Assembly: GCA_035236585.1 (NCBI GenBank)
Contig: CP141135.1
Span: forward strand, 8,776,001 to 8,840,000
DNA: 64,000 nt
Origin: Warburgia ugandensis
Taxonomy: Eukaryota > Streptophyta > Magnoliopsida > Canellales > Canellaceae
Direction: 5' to 3'
Below are positions 35,208-48,100 of this stretch, in pieces. Position numbers and translations under genes: made by a program. Numbering within the stretch: position 1 is the stretch's first letter; each line of letters begins with the position of its first letter. A model generated the notes under the pieces. It was given only the letters and a program-made list of their open reading frames with translations. It was not told the DNA's origin and made no database searches.

Positions 35208-38200
35208 TGTGACGTCCTGGGTTTTATAAAGAGATTTTCTTTGTATTTTTTAAATATCTTGTCAGGATCGATCCTTATAAAAAAAATTACTTTTCAACTT
35301 TATATATAATAATATATTGAAATTACTTCTTCTAACCCATACGTCAAATAAATATCCACAATATATTCAAAATAACAGTTCATCTTTTTCAGCCAGTCAA
35401 GACCTACTAGTCACAGCCCAAACGCTACTAAGTTAAATCACAATATAAAGTTCAAATATTTAATTTATTACAAATTGACTAAAGTCTTCAAATAAATCAA
35501 CACTATTTCTAGCTCCTCATACTTTGAAACTCCGAGTTTACTCAATCTCCTTCGCATCAATTTCAAGCTTTTCCTTTTGCTATTCACCTGTAGGGTGGTT
35601 TGGTGAGTAATTTGAATTACCCAGTAGGAAATCTAAACCTAGCCAAAAACTCTGAAAATCTTGCCATGCAAGTTTTTTTTTTTTAAACGCATGCATGTAC
35701 TACCAAGCATGTCATTGACACATCGTAAGCTCTCAATTCATATCAACCAGTTATGTAATAATCATAATGACATCCTATTGGATAATACAAGTAATATCCA
35801 TGCATATAAAGATCTGAGTTAAATTCAATCCATATTTATTGAATGATTAATTCATAAGTAAATACAATTAATAATAAATATATATCTGGATGGAACTTAG
35901 CATCATGTCACAAGCATCGGCATATCCAAACAAAATATAAGGTTAACTACACGCACAGCAAAAACCAAAGTTTCAAACTGCGTTCGTTAGTGGGCACCAC
36001 ACTAACTACACCGACTACATGGGATAGTCGGATCAATCCAATACAAGGGTAGTCCTCCCATGTAACATACCCTTGCCAAACATGCCTATTATAGGCTGGT
36101 ACCTGTTTGGAAGTCAATGGCCAACTGACTCCCTAGTATAGCAACCATGTGATTTGATATAACATCCCTGAGCCAGGATCAACTCTTAAGAGTCTCCTGA
36201 TTTCTTATTCAAATTTCATTGCACAAGAGTGTGAAATCATATAAAAGGTATACTAACCAGCAATACAGATATATCGTTCTAATTAATACCAAATCATGTG
36301 TATGTCCCTTCAGATTAATAAAAGAATGCCAATGGATCCATATATGGTACCCAAAAATTACTTTCTAATCAAACCAAAATGTACATATACACTATTTTCT
36401 TTGATAATTAAGCAATTGAAATGCCATTACTATACCTTCATAAAAGGAGAACTAAAGAAATTCCAATGTAATTCTATGTACTCATGTGTTTATCAATGAT
36501 ACCAACTCTTAAACTAATCACAAAATCAAAGTATATGATTTATAATTATTTAGAAACATAAAGATTATTATTATTATTTTATGCATGATGCAACTGCCAA
36601 GTCCAATAACTACACCCATGCAAACCGTCCATTGCATGATGCAATTGGGTTTGTGCTGGTGTACATCACCCATCCTCTTATAGATTTGATCACCTATGGT
36701 GTTTTAAATGTAATGAGTTTGTTGCATAACCTTGTATCACCTATGTATGCAAATTTCAGGTTAGGTAGAGCTTGTTGAAAAACGTAGGTTCAAACAACAG
36801 GAAAAGCCCAATACGGGCAGTCCTAATTTCATATACCTGCCCAATGATCAATTAACATATAGAATCCTATATTTCTTTAAATTCTTTCTATGATCAAAGA
36901 CACTACCCAGCTAAGATGGTGGTCGGTCTATACCATCAAATATCCAGTCCACCTCTCAGATAATTATTACTCGCCCAGTCAAAATCATTTGTTGGGCTAT
37001 TTCACCAAATGGTTTAGAGTTATTAATCAATCCCAATTAATCAATCTGACTGCATTTTTGTTTGGATAAAATCAGCCAAATGAAAAGCCAAATGTCTTAA
37101 TTGCAACTTCATAGAGATTCACATGGTATACACGTTTAACCATGTGGACCCAATAAGATCAAGACCATGTGACCCTTTATTGCATTTGAAAGTTTTCAAT
37201 CTCATACCTATGATATGTACAACCCAAGGCATCATTTAAGAAAGTACGGTTCATTGGATCAACGGTTATAATCATCTGAACGTAGGCCACCTAATGCAAA
37301 AAGCATGACTTTGACTATTAACTATAGGTGGATAAAAATAATAAAACGGAAATAAAACAGAAATTAAACTACTTATTTGATAGGCTTGTTAGGTACGTTT
37401 TAAGGCATCTAACCCATTCATTTTACAGCAAGGCCATAAGATGAAATCTCTGTTTAGTTCCATCTTGGGTACATAATTCATCAACAACATGGTCTAGCAG
37501 ATGGTTGATACTAATCTCTACAAAAATTTGGGTTCAAACAACTTAAAGTACCTAGTGGTGAAGACTCCTAATTTGTTCAGCTAGTATATTATTTATTTTT
37601 ATTTTATTTTTTTCATATTCCTCTTAAATGAAAGTTTTTGAGCCTTTGATTTACTTCGTAAGAACTTCCAACCATCCATGTGACATAATCTTAGGTAACG
37701 ATTACGCATGCATGGAACCTAACATTTTAACTTTTGATAATTTTGGCTTGTGCATGATTAGGAGTTCATGTGCTTGCACGGTATCAATATGTCTGAATTT
37801 CAATAAATTCATGGTATACTTGTTCCTGAGTTTGTCTAGTATTTTATGCATTGGAGTATTGTCTGCTTGCCCATTGTATGAACCTCATTTGTTGTTTGAA
37901 GCAATTGGAATATACAAAACACTTTTATGCCCAAGCCTCACTCAATGCACAATCTGCCTGATCACTACCTGATGTATACATCTACTTACTGCTTGGTATG
38001 CTATGCGCCTAGGCAACACTTACTGTATTGCGTAACTGGTCACTATCTAAACATCCTACACCTAGGCAACACTTATTGTATTATGTAACTGGTCACTGTC
38101 TAAACATCTTGCTCCTAAGCAACACTTACTGTATTATGTAACTGGTCACTGTCTAAACATCCTGCGCCCACTATCTAAACATAATGTGCCTAAGCAACAC

Positions 38201-39280
38201 TTACTGTATTATGTAACTGGTCACTGTCTAAACATCCTGCGCTCACTGTCTAAACATCTTGTGCCTAAGCAATACTTCGCGCATTGTGTCATTGGTGAAA
38301 TCCAATGTACCATGTTCTAAGCATGACTCGGCAGCAGTGATTATACTAAAATCATACACCTATAACATCTTAATTGTTATTTGAACTGTTTCACAGATTT
38401 CAACTACCCTCTAATCATATTTGAAATAGTTAGAGTCTACTCTAATTTATCCCATAACATGGTTCTATTAAATAAAATTTCATCCCATGTTATGCGTCAC
38501 TACCAATATAGGAATCATAAACAAACATATAGATGTATATTAAAAACACTTCACATTATATGAATCGTGCATCAAATTATTATTGTAAATCATGCTTCTT
38601 CTTCTTTCTTTCTTTCTTTCTTTCTTTTTTTTTACATAGAAAAAAAAACATCAATTAAAACATAAACAACATGATTATCTCTCAACTATTCAAACAATAA
38701 CAAAGATACACACGTTTAGTTTCTACGAATATTAGAATGCAAAGTTCATCCAAAATCAATCGACAAAACTTAGTTTTTTTTTTTTTTTTTTAATAAAGAA
38801 AAACGTGGTCTAGTTCTAGATCCCCTACCTCAAAATGCAATTTCCTCAAACGCAAATTTCTCTGCTTCTAATCTATTTGACGCCAATTTCAGATCTCTGC
38901 TTTTCCTCTTGATCTTCTTTTCCTCTCTTTTTTTTTTTCTTCCTTTTTCTTTCCTTTTCTCTTTTCTTTTTGTCTCACACACTCCTCTTCTTCCACCCCA
39001 ACTGTTTCACATTCCTAAACTTTTCTTTCCATTTTCTTTGTTTCTTTTTATACATACTTTCCTTGTAACTGTTTTTTCCCAATTTATTACATATTTGTAA
39101 CTCTTCAATTTTTTTAATGGTGTATTTACTCCCTTTTTCTATAACTGTCAAATTATCATGTTTAGCCATTTGTAACGGTTTTCTCCACATGGCAAGCAAA
39201 TTCGTAATAAATAAAAATTAATTAATAAAATAACATAAAAAACATAATTTCTTTATTTCTTAATAATGCAGGCCATTACA
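35208..39280 (-). mobile_element. Solo LTR, about 4.07 kb, probably Ty3/gypsy
   Basis: The plus-strand ends are TGTGACGTCCTGG and GGCCATTACA; read outside-in they are TGTGACGTCC and TGTAATGGCC, related to each other and in the same style as the solo LTR at 23874. A perfect 5-bp target-site duplication AGAAG flanks it (35203-35207 and 39281-39285). Orientation is minus: a TATA box (TATAAAAA) lies at about 39045-39052 on that strand. Near 35590-35640 the minus strand reads CTACTGGGTAATTCAAATTA then CTCACC, the counterpart of the palindrome near the 3' end of the other solo LTR. No internal region or second LTR is seen. Open frames inside are spurious. Confidence 0.87.
38008..38280. repeat. 53-bp tandem repeat inside the second solo LTR
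   Basis: Units start with CCTA(G/A)GCAACACTTA at 38008, 38061, 38114 and 38189, with a fifth partial one at 38264. The third and fourth units each carry an extra 22-bp partial copy of the unit end (CTATCTAAACATAATGTG or similar). Contains GTATTATGTAACTGGTCACT in most units. Confidence 0.9.
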
Positions 39281-39285
39281 AGAAG

Positions 39286-40601
39286 AGTGCAAAACACCAA
39301 AGAAAAAACCACCAAATAAGCTCGTGGAATTCGAAGCTTGCCTGTTTATGTGGAAACAAAGAAAACCCACTCAATTGTTTCCATTATCAGAGGAGAATAG
39401 AGTCCAAGGCTATTTAGACAATAGAGATCTACACACTGTTATCACCCCTAGTGATTTATTATCCCCCGTTGGACTAGGCAAAAATTTCCTTCGTCTCTAA
39501 GGTATACTCAGATATTAGCCTATGACTTAACCTACCCACCATTTCTTCCTTGGTCATGGAAATTAAGATGCCGAGATCTATCTGGAGTCACATAGCAGAA
39601 TCTCATTTGTCTCCCAGTTCCTTCTAACTTTTAACTGGAGGCAATGGATTGAGGTATGTCTTATGGTCATTTTACTTCAGAGTTTCAACATACCTTTACA
39701 TCCATGAGCACTGGAAGTGGTCAAGAACAACCCGGAACTTGTCTTCAAAGAATATCAGGTCAAAAAGAAAAACTTGAATACGCATCTGTTGGTTTCTGAA
39801 AGGATTGACCGCTTTAACCTATTTGAGGATGACTACGCACCTATTTGAAGCAAAACCTGGCGTCAATTGTTGGCATTTGTGGAAACATGTCGAAGGTGGC
39901 TTAAGCACTGGTTTTATGTATGATTCCAGCCAATCCAGACTTTATGCAGGATTTGCAGACGATTGGCATCAGAGAAGCAAGGTATCTGAACTGATATAAT
40001 ATATATGTATCTAAATGGAAAGAAATTAGCGGATTAAAACTTAGGGAAAGAGGAGTAAAATAAAAATTCCATAACTTAGCTCAAGTACAGTTAAAATGAA
40101 CTTCTAGGATGTATTTGTTTGCAATTTACATCAGGCGGTTACCTATCCAAGGAAACACTTTTAACAGATTTATAAGGTTTGCCACTTTTTCTTAACCTCA
40201 TCTACCCACTGCCAAGAAGAATTCTACCTGAGTTGAGACCACCCAAATCCGTTATATGTGCCTTGACTTTATATTCATAACCTCATCCAAGAAAGTTACA
40301 TCTGTGAAAGACAACTCCTTCACTGTCAAAATAAATAAGAAATGACAATGTGGATCCAAATTAAACTTTTTCTCCAACAAGTGAAATTTTATTTGAGCAA
40401 GAGTAATTAAGCTCGTTAATTGCTTGCACCGGTGAAATCTTATTTGATCAATGTTAATTGACTTTGTGAAGCGCTTTCACCTCATAAATGATGAATTGGA
40501 TCAAGTTCTTGCAAAAATAAATTCAGAATATCAATGATTCTGGAATATCCAGTGAGATGTCGGAGCCCCATTTTGCAGTTATCTTCCAATACTTGTGAGA
40601 C
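39286..40601. other. Intergenic DNA
   Basis: No gene recognised. Before the solo LTR inserted, this was continuous with the DNA ending at 35207. Confidence 0.4.
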
Positions 40602-41440
40602 TCAAAGGCAACTATTTTTCACCGTCATTCTTCAGTTTCTCGACTAAGCTATTAACATGAGGGGTTCCCAGCTGAGATCCTTTCCCAACCATCCTTCCAG
40701 TCAAAGTTGCAACTTCAACAAAATGGTCCCTTGAGCCCCGCTAGAAGAACGAGATAAACGTCAGAATCAATAAGGCGTCTTTCTCTGCTTCACAGTACCA
40801 ACCAAACCCATCCATTGACCGACCGCCACAGCAAACTTCTATTACCAAAGAGCTAACAACCAATCCAACAGGCCTAATGCCGCCAAACAAGACCCTTGTG
40901 ACAAGTTTCTCCGCTTCCTCTCCCACATTCTTAATCCAAAACAAGGAACTGTAACTTGACTACTCGAAAGACTTCCTTCTTCTATAATTTAATCAATCAC
41001 CTCATAAGCATCATCAAAGATCCTTCACTACGAAGTCCATCAAGAATACTACAAACTGTAACCCGATTTGGTGCACACCCCTGTTTCGCCAATCCGAGCC
41101 AAAACCCCCAGCGCCTCCATAACTCGACCATTTTCACACAAGCTCTGACTTGAACTTTGTGTGTAACTACATTTGGCGCATAATCAACTCCCTCCACTAC
41201 TCTCTATCTCATCGAATAATTCCATACCAACATCCGTCCTCCCAGCCTTACACACTGTTTCAAGTAACAGTTAATACACGACAGCATTAGGTAAAACACT
41301 CCTGATTATGGATTTCAACAAACAATTTGCGGCATCATCAATGACCGACTTTGCAAGAACTTTTGGTCATTTTTACCGAAGTGATCATATCTACGTGCAA
41401 CCCAATCAGACCCATTTCCTCTCACCAACTTTTTGTTGTT
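40602..41440 (-). pseudogene. PPR protein pseudogene
   Basis: Pentatricopeptide repeat proteins bind organellar RNA through tandem 35-residue helical repeats. Across shifting minus-strand frames I read consecutive PPR-like segments: SIIRSVLPNAVVY, AGRTDVGMELFDEIESSG, YAPNVVTH, LCENGRVMEALGVLARI, GCAPNRVTVCSILDGL, EEAEKLVTRVL-like GEEAEKLVTRVLFGGI, RLIDSDVYLVLLAGL, and a C-terminal VNSLVEKLKNDGEK. At least three frameshifts and several stops break it, and a start codon with a transit peptide is not seen. Only the last five or so repeats remain. The order and the C-terminal form recall single-copy mitochondrial PPR genes, but I cannot assign an orthologue. Confidence 0.8.
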
Positions 41441-42386
41441 AGTGTGGAGCCCGATTAGTTTGATCATGTAGTGCCCAGTTACTTTCTGACCATGGAGATA
41501 GTGAAAATAGTGTGAGCCCTTCGACGTACTTCAATTTAGAGAGAATTACATGAATCTCTCTATTTCTGATTCTTGTTTTTCATCCATTTTCTATCTTCAT
41601 AATATGAATATGATTAAAAAGATTACTTGATGAGTTACACTTCAAATAAAAGGTGATTACACTTCATTATGCTAGTCAAAGCACCTTGCCCTTAGCAAGA
41701 AATCCATGTCTTTTATGCTCGAATCAATCACATTGACGTGCAATATCATTTTGTTCGAGATATAGTTGAAGACGGCCACAAGCCAATTGTGAAAGAGAAG
41801 TTTATCTAGTGCTAGACTTATTTTTCGTTGGCATCGCTTAACAACAAGTGACAATCAGATATTTCAAGGTATTATGAAGCAAACAAAGAACAAGTCATCA
41901 AGTGAGGGAATGCTTGCCTGTAAATCTTCCTCCTTGTTTCTATTAAGATCCAGTCACATCTGCTTGTCATTAATGATGGAATCACATGGTGTTGTTCTCT
42001 GGTGCGCTGCGAATTACTTCGTACGGTGCAATAAATTGCTATACGCCGAATTCAACATTGTGGCACCCACCATCTTCATGCATTTATGTCCAATGAAATC
42101 AAGTTTACTGACCTCGACTCTACCTATAAAAGGTGTGCTTGGGTGAGGGGTTCACCGTTCAATTCAAAAGGATGTTCAATCAGCATAGTATAAGGGTCGA
42201 GGTAGAGAAACAACGAGAGACAAGGTGGCACCGATTCTGTAATCTTGAGTTCCCACAATGGTCTTGTATTCATGTTATGATATAGAAGAGAAACTTGGAA
42301 TAGCTATCCTGTCGATTTGGCAACTAAAGCAGAATCACGTGCATCTCTTGTCTATTTTCATTGGCTTTATTTACTTTTACTATTCT
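41441..42386. other. Intergenic DNA
   Basis: No gene recognised. A TATA-like TATAAAAGG occurs at about 42124, in a setting that could be an old LTR, but no matching end was found. Confidence 0.4.
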
Positions 42387-42548
42387 TGTGCAATAGTAGA
42401 GTTGTCATCGTGCGACCTTGAGGTTACAGGTTTAAGAAGCGAAAATAGCCTTTTGCAAAATACAAGGTAAGGTTGTGTACTACTAACCCTTGTAGTTTGT
42501 CCCTTTGCCAAACCTTGATAAGCAGAAGCTTTGTGCACGAGGCTGCTG
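42387..42548 (+). mobile_element. Au-type SINE, 5'-truncated
   Basis: Lacks the GGGAGCCTT start but keeps the B-box region (GAGGTTACAGGTTTAAG) and the Au body (AGCCTTTTGCAAAATACAAG, AACCCTTGTAGTT, GAAGCTTTGTGCACGAGGCT). It is bracketed by the identical 11-bp repeat TTTACTATTCT at 42376-42386 and 42549-42559. Truncation at the 5' end with an intact target duplication suggests incomplete reverse transcription on insertion. Confidence 0.85.
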
Positions 42549-42559
42549 TTTACTATTCT

Positions 42560-43581
42560 GGTATTTTTTTCATCTTTTACGAATTCGACATACACTTTTA
42601 GCACTTGATTTCTTCAAATTGAATCAAAGCTTTAAGAGTTTTCTTAATTCTCTCGAATTGAATCAAGGCAATTGACTTCATTGCTCGTAATTGTATGTGG
42701 GAAAAGGTAATTTTGCCCCTACCTATAATAAGATACAAATAAAAAAATATGAGCATTTTTGTGCTATGAAAAGTACCCAATTCGGATGGATAATCAATGA
42801 ATTTGGTGCCTCGATCTATATACAGTATTCTAAATTGAATTTTAAAAACCAAATTCAGTCCGATTCAATCCAATCCATTCGAATAGAATCTAATCCAATC
42901 CAACTAGAAGCCCTATGTTGGACTGCATGTTGAAGTGTTGAGGTGCAAATTACAAATAAAAAGGGTAATGCGAAATTCGTGCTCAAGTTTGAGCCAAATA
43001 GCCAAACTAGTGGAAGAGAGACAGAATAGGATGAATGGGATAATTGAGGGTGAGAAAGTTGAGGTGTTTAAGTACAAATCTAGGAAAATCCCAACTCAAG
43101 GAAAATCCATGAAGTTGAGGTGTTCGAAAACTCCAGAATTTTGGGTTGAGGATTAAAGGAAAGCAGCAATTCTCGAGCTAGCAAGGGTCTTAGATTGATT
43201 GATTTGGGAATTATGTCGCCTGGGCGAAGTTGATTAGATAAGCTAGAAGTGTTTCGTTACGGTCAGTCAATACTTTGCCTACTATATGAACCAGAGAGCA
43301 AAGTCTTATGAGATGGTAATGGTGGCATGTTATGGCTAAAAAATTGTTTTCTGGTAAGAGAACAAAATAGGTTTTATTGAATGCTATTGGAAATGCTCTT
43401 GTAACAAAAGATTTAGTCATGACTGGATGAATTAAAGGGCGATGCAAGATGTTTGCTGACCAATCAGTTATATTTTCATTTCTTAATTAGTTAGAATTTC
43501 TTATTTTACACTGAGCAACTTTATATTAAGTTTGGTTTAATTTAGGAAACCTTTTTTTTTTACTTAGAAGTTGATATTCTG
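42560..43581. other. Intergenic DNA
   Basis: No gene recognised. A degenerate TCCAATCC-rich patch lies at 42858-42905. Confidence 0.4.
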
Positions 43582-44089
43582 TAGTGCTGGCAAAACGGAT
43601 AAAAATTTGAGAATATTCCGTAGTCTGGATGCGTGTGTATATGTGTACATCATATACAGATACAGCCATTTTTTGTTCAAAACATGCAGATACAAATTGG
43701 ATTTGATTGGCAGATAGAAATGAATTGGAAAAGATAATCAAATTGGAAAGTAATATAAACCGCAGATGCTGACTTCTTTTGAAAGATTTAAATCATTAAT
43801 TTGTTCAGCGTCCTCAAAATAGGTGACCCATAAAAAATTGTTGCATTTAGATGATTCTATGTAATTTTATTTCAATGTTACCTATGCATACCGAACAAGT
43901 AACATTTTAGATCCTTCATCATCTATAATTCTACATATCTTATGCAGGATGGATAAATGATTTGCAAATCGACGATCTGCACCAGATCAGATATGAATTT
44001 TGGGTTTTCAAGAAACTTCAATCCTTATCTAATATGTATCTGCACAGATCGAATCGGACTCAATCTGCTTATTCGTTTTGCCTGCACTA
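43582..44089. mobile_element. hAT-like MITE, about 508 bp
   Basis: The left end reads TAGTGCTGGCAAAACGGATA and the reverse complement of the right end TAGTGCAGGCAAAACGAATA: a 20-bp terminal inverted repeat with two mismatches. The TAGTGCTGGCAAAACGG end is typical of hAT-type MITEs in plants. The flanking 8 bp (ATATTCTG and ATATTTTA) are only partly alike, fitting an aged 8-bp target duplication. No transposase is encoded. Confidence 0.75.
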
Positions 44090-45159
44090 ATATTTTATTT
44101 ATACTAAATTATAGAAAAACCAATGTACTATTTGACCTTTTTAAATCTACCTCAATAAAAAATAGTCAATTATATCCCCAGTTAAGACATGGTTTGCAAA
44201 TGCGACACTGAGGAGGGCATCCTATGCATCATATGACCCGATGACATGACGTTGATCGACCATTAGAAACCTAAATCAACTGAGTTTCCCCCTTCTTCCT
44301 CCCAAAAAAAACCCTTCAAAAATCTTCCTTCTTCTTCGAAACCAAGGAATTCGTTCACACCATGGTCCTCTCGCTCACCAAATTCATATATAGTAACTCC
44401 CATCTAGGAAAGGTTTTACTGCTTTCCTTTGGTTATGGTCTACTTGTGAATGGTGGTGGTTTTACTATTATGAGATCTTAGTTTAGGGTTAATTCGAACC
44501 CTATTTATGGGCTTTCACTATTTTGAATTCAATTTAGGGTTTATTTGAGATTTTGGTCGAGTTGGTAATGTGGGTATGTATTTAGTTATATTTGCTCCTG
44601 GGGCTAGCTAAGTTTCCACTCTGGGGTGCTTGATCCATGTTTGTATTGATCAGTGCGAGTTACATTCAGTGGATCATCTAGTTGTCCGTAGTGTTCACTT
44701 GGAGTTTTGCTAAATATAAACTTTAGAGACTAAAATGAATCCAAAGAAAATGTTTTACAAGTGCTCATACAGTTTTTGGGAATTTTCAATGGGTGGATCA
44801 AGGTGCTGATGGAAAAACAGTCCTTAAAATGGAAAAAGAGCCCTGAATTTCACAAAATGAGACATGTATGATATAGCTTTATAAAAGCATATAAAGGACA
44901 ACAATATGACTCTTTAAGAAAGAACAGAGGGGCCTGCGCAGGATTGCAACAGAAGAGGTAAAGAGGGAGCACAGGAAGTGAGAAAAACTACATAAATCAC
45001 ATATGGCGGGCTTTCATGTTCGTCTTTGTTCAAGTGCTTCTAACACAACCTGCAGTGAGAGTTTCCCGTCGTAGAGAAAATGGAACAAAGTTGAAATGAA
45101 AAAAAGAGTTAAGATGTGTTCAGTATTCAGATAAATCCTTATATTACAGAGGCTCCTCT
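44090..45159. other. Intergenic DNA and TRAPPC2L 3' flank
   Basis: The end near 45159 should include the 3' UTR of the minus-strand TRAPPC2L gene. A pyrimidine-rich, 5' UTR-like stretch precedes a plus-strand ATG at about 44361 (ACCATGGTCCTCTCGCTCAC), but I cannot extend it into a known protein. Confidence 0.4.
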
Positions 45160-48100
45160 TTATATAGATACACCAGATGACTTCACAATGGTGCTGACTG
45201 TTTCGGCAAAAGTTCTGGAGGTTATTTTCTTCCCTGGAACATGAAATGGGTTTGAAACTGCATCTACATATGCTGAGTGAAACCTCCTGAAGAACTGTAT
45301 AATATCCAAAAACAACAAAAGGAAATTAGATCAAGAGATGCTATGCTAAGATTTCAGATTTCTATTATCTGTAGAAAATACAATATTGACAAAACATCTT
45401 AACATAATCAAGGTCACATGAAATGTCCAATGAGAGGAAATCATGAAGCTTCCTGTACCATAAAGTAGAGAAATATATGCATGTGGATATATTTGAATAT
45501 GGATACAAAACAGGTGCACACATCTTCACTTAATCAGGAAAATCTGTGTGATTTCTGGGTTCTTGTCAAGCTCCAGCCTGGTTGATAGGCTAGAGCTTTT
45601 GGGTTATCTTCACAATGTTGCTTTGTTCTCTTATCTTTGCTTCAAACCGCATAGTGAGAGACTAAGTTGAGAAAAGTTTCTCCTACTAAAGGTTATTATG
45701 ATCAGGATGAGACTTCAACCAAAATTATGCAGCAATTTTATTTCCACTTCTTCTGCTAGGTTAGATTACCATACACTATAAGCCACTTGCCTATTGACCA
45801 ATCTGTGCTTAACCCTACTTCTGGTGTCAGCAATATGTTCGAATGATTCACCCTAATGTCATTCATAAAATGAGATGACGAGGTACATGTTTCACTTATT
45901 TCATACATTTTACCTTTCAGAAGAAAGACGATAAACATGGTACCAAACCTTCCTTCAAGGGTGAGAGTTTCCAACCCCATTATGATAATCCGATGAGACT
46001 CATCGGGCCAATAACCACTGAATAATGTAATCAAAAAGTAAAACTGGTAGCAGTTCTACTGTCCTTGTAGATGAAAGATGTTATTTGGTACCAAGTCAAA
46101 TGGTAGGAATGGAATTAACAGTGGGGAAAAAAATAAGAATGACGTAGAAATTAGATTGATTGGACCATTTTCTGCAGCTATTAAATTCAGTACTGTCTTG
46201 AAAAAGAGATTTAAGGTTGAGCTTCAAATAGCTTCTACCTAGTGCATGAAGCAATTAAAAGAAAAAGGATAATCGTCTTGACTTATGATTATACGCAGAA
46301 GAATTGTAGAGAAGAAAAATATTGAAGATGCCAAGCTACTTCTACCTAGCGCATGAGGCAATTAAAAGAAAAAGGATAATTTTCTTGACTTATGATTATG
46401 CGCAGAAGAATTGTAGAGAAGAAAAATATTGAAGATGCCAGGCTACTTCTTGCAACTGGATTTCTTGAGCTGCTTTTGCTTTTATTGTAGATCGTGAACA
46501 TTCCCAACTGGTAGGCTAAAATTAAATCGTTCCAGTATCGTGCAAAAAACGTAAAGCAACATTATCACGGTTTAAAATTTGATGTTCAAATTAAAACCCC
46601 AAGTTATGTTATCTGGTAAAACTGTAAAAGTAAAGTAATCATTATAGGCTTATTGAATACATAGAGAAGTAATCATACTTCCTATTAGTTTATTATGCAT
46701 CTTCGTCATTTATATATTCAGCGAACTGCCATAATGCTATGACCGTATTCAGCATTTAGGCATTCAAAGGACTGATGTTATGATATTTCCTAGACAGAAA
46801 TGACGACGGGATCATCACCTGCTTTTCCATGTAATTGTGGGCAGACTCCAAATAGAAGACTGTAGACTAACAATTAGAGAATACCATTTCCACATTTTTT
46901 AATAAAGTTGGGCAGAGTGATAACATAGTCAGACAGATTATATCAGCTATAATACTTAATATACTTGTATTCATATCACATAAAATACCACAACACAACA
47001 CTCCACTCAATGAACATAAACCAAGAAATGAAACCCACAGTAAAATGTTCTTATTGATTAAAGGAATTGACAAACAGATTACAGAGTATGAGATACTAGG
47101 TATAAATACAAAGAATTCATACTAATTAGATAAGAGGCTTCAACTTACATTTCTCACATCTGCATCTCTTACATCTAGATCAGTTGTTACCAAAATAAAT
47201 TTCACCTTTGTGTTAGTCAAATATCCATATCTGCACGAGGTCCATCAAGGTGGGAATCCAAAGTCACAGAAAAATGACGATAGGAAAAGGTAGACAGCAT
47301 ATAGCTAACGATGTCAAACCAGAACTTCAAAACAAAGACATCTGCAGAGAAGTTACACTTTGTAGTTCTCGGCTGGATAAAGAAGACCCAGAAATGCCTC
47401 GTTCAGAGTTGATCCAGCTCTTTTTGGATTGTTTACTGAACATTGAAAAGATAAGAAAGTTAACAGAATCTTTTCCCATAACTTTGAAGTCAATGATACA
47501 CAAATTATCAGTAAGTTCGATTAAAATAAAACTTACCAGCAGAAAGATTGTTGAAATAGAAACCTACTGAAATAAAGACTTATGAAATGTCGAAATAGAA
47601 ACTAGTGGAATAATGACATATGAAATTAAAAGTAGAATACCCTAAAGAACGCACTATTTTAAACCAGAGACAAGTATATAACATTGAAAGGTTCAAAGCT
47701 ATAGGTATTTTTCACCCAAGGCTATAATAGTACCTCTGTATTGGCAATTCATATCAGCAATATAACCCTATCAATAGACTGCTACAGATTGTTATAGTCT
47801 CAAAAATGACTGAATACATTGTGAGTGAAATTTCAGTTCCAGTAATGAATAGATAAGCTCTCAGAGACCTTCCCACTTCCAGAAGACAAATCACTTCGTC
47901 ACCTTTGCTTTTCCATTTTAGATAGCTATACAAATTAACATACATACATACATGTAAAATTCAGTACTGGTGTTATGTTTGTAACAGGTTAAGTGGAGCA
48001 GCAGATTAATAAAGGAGAGTGTGCATATTTTTAAGTAATAAATTCATTATATCTAATAAGAGAAATATTTAATTGCTATTTTGTGCAGAGATGTCTAAAA

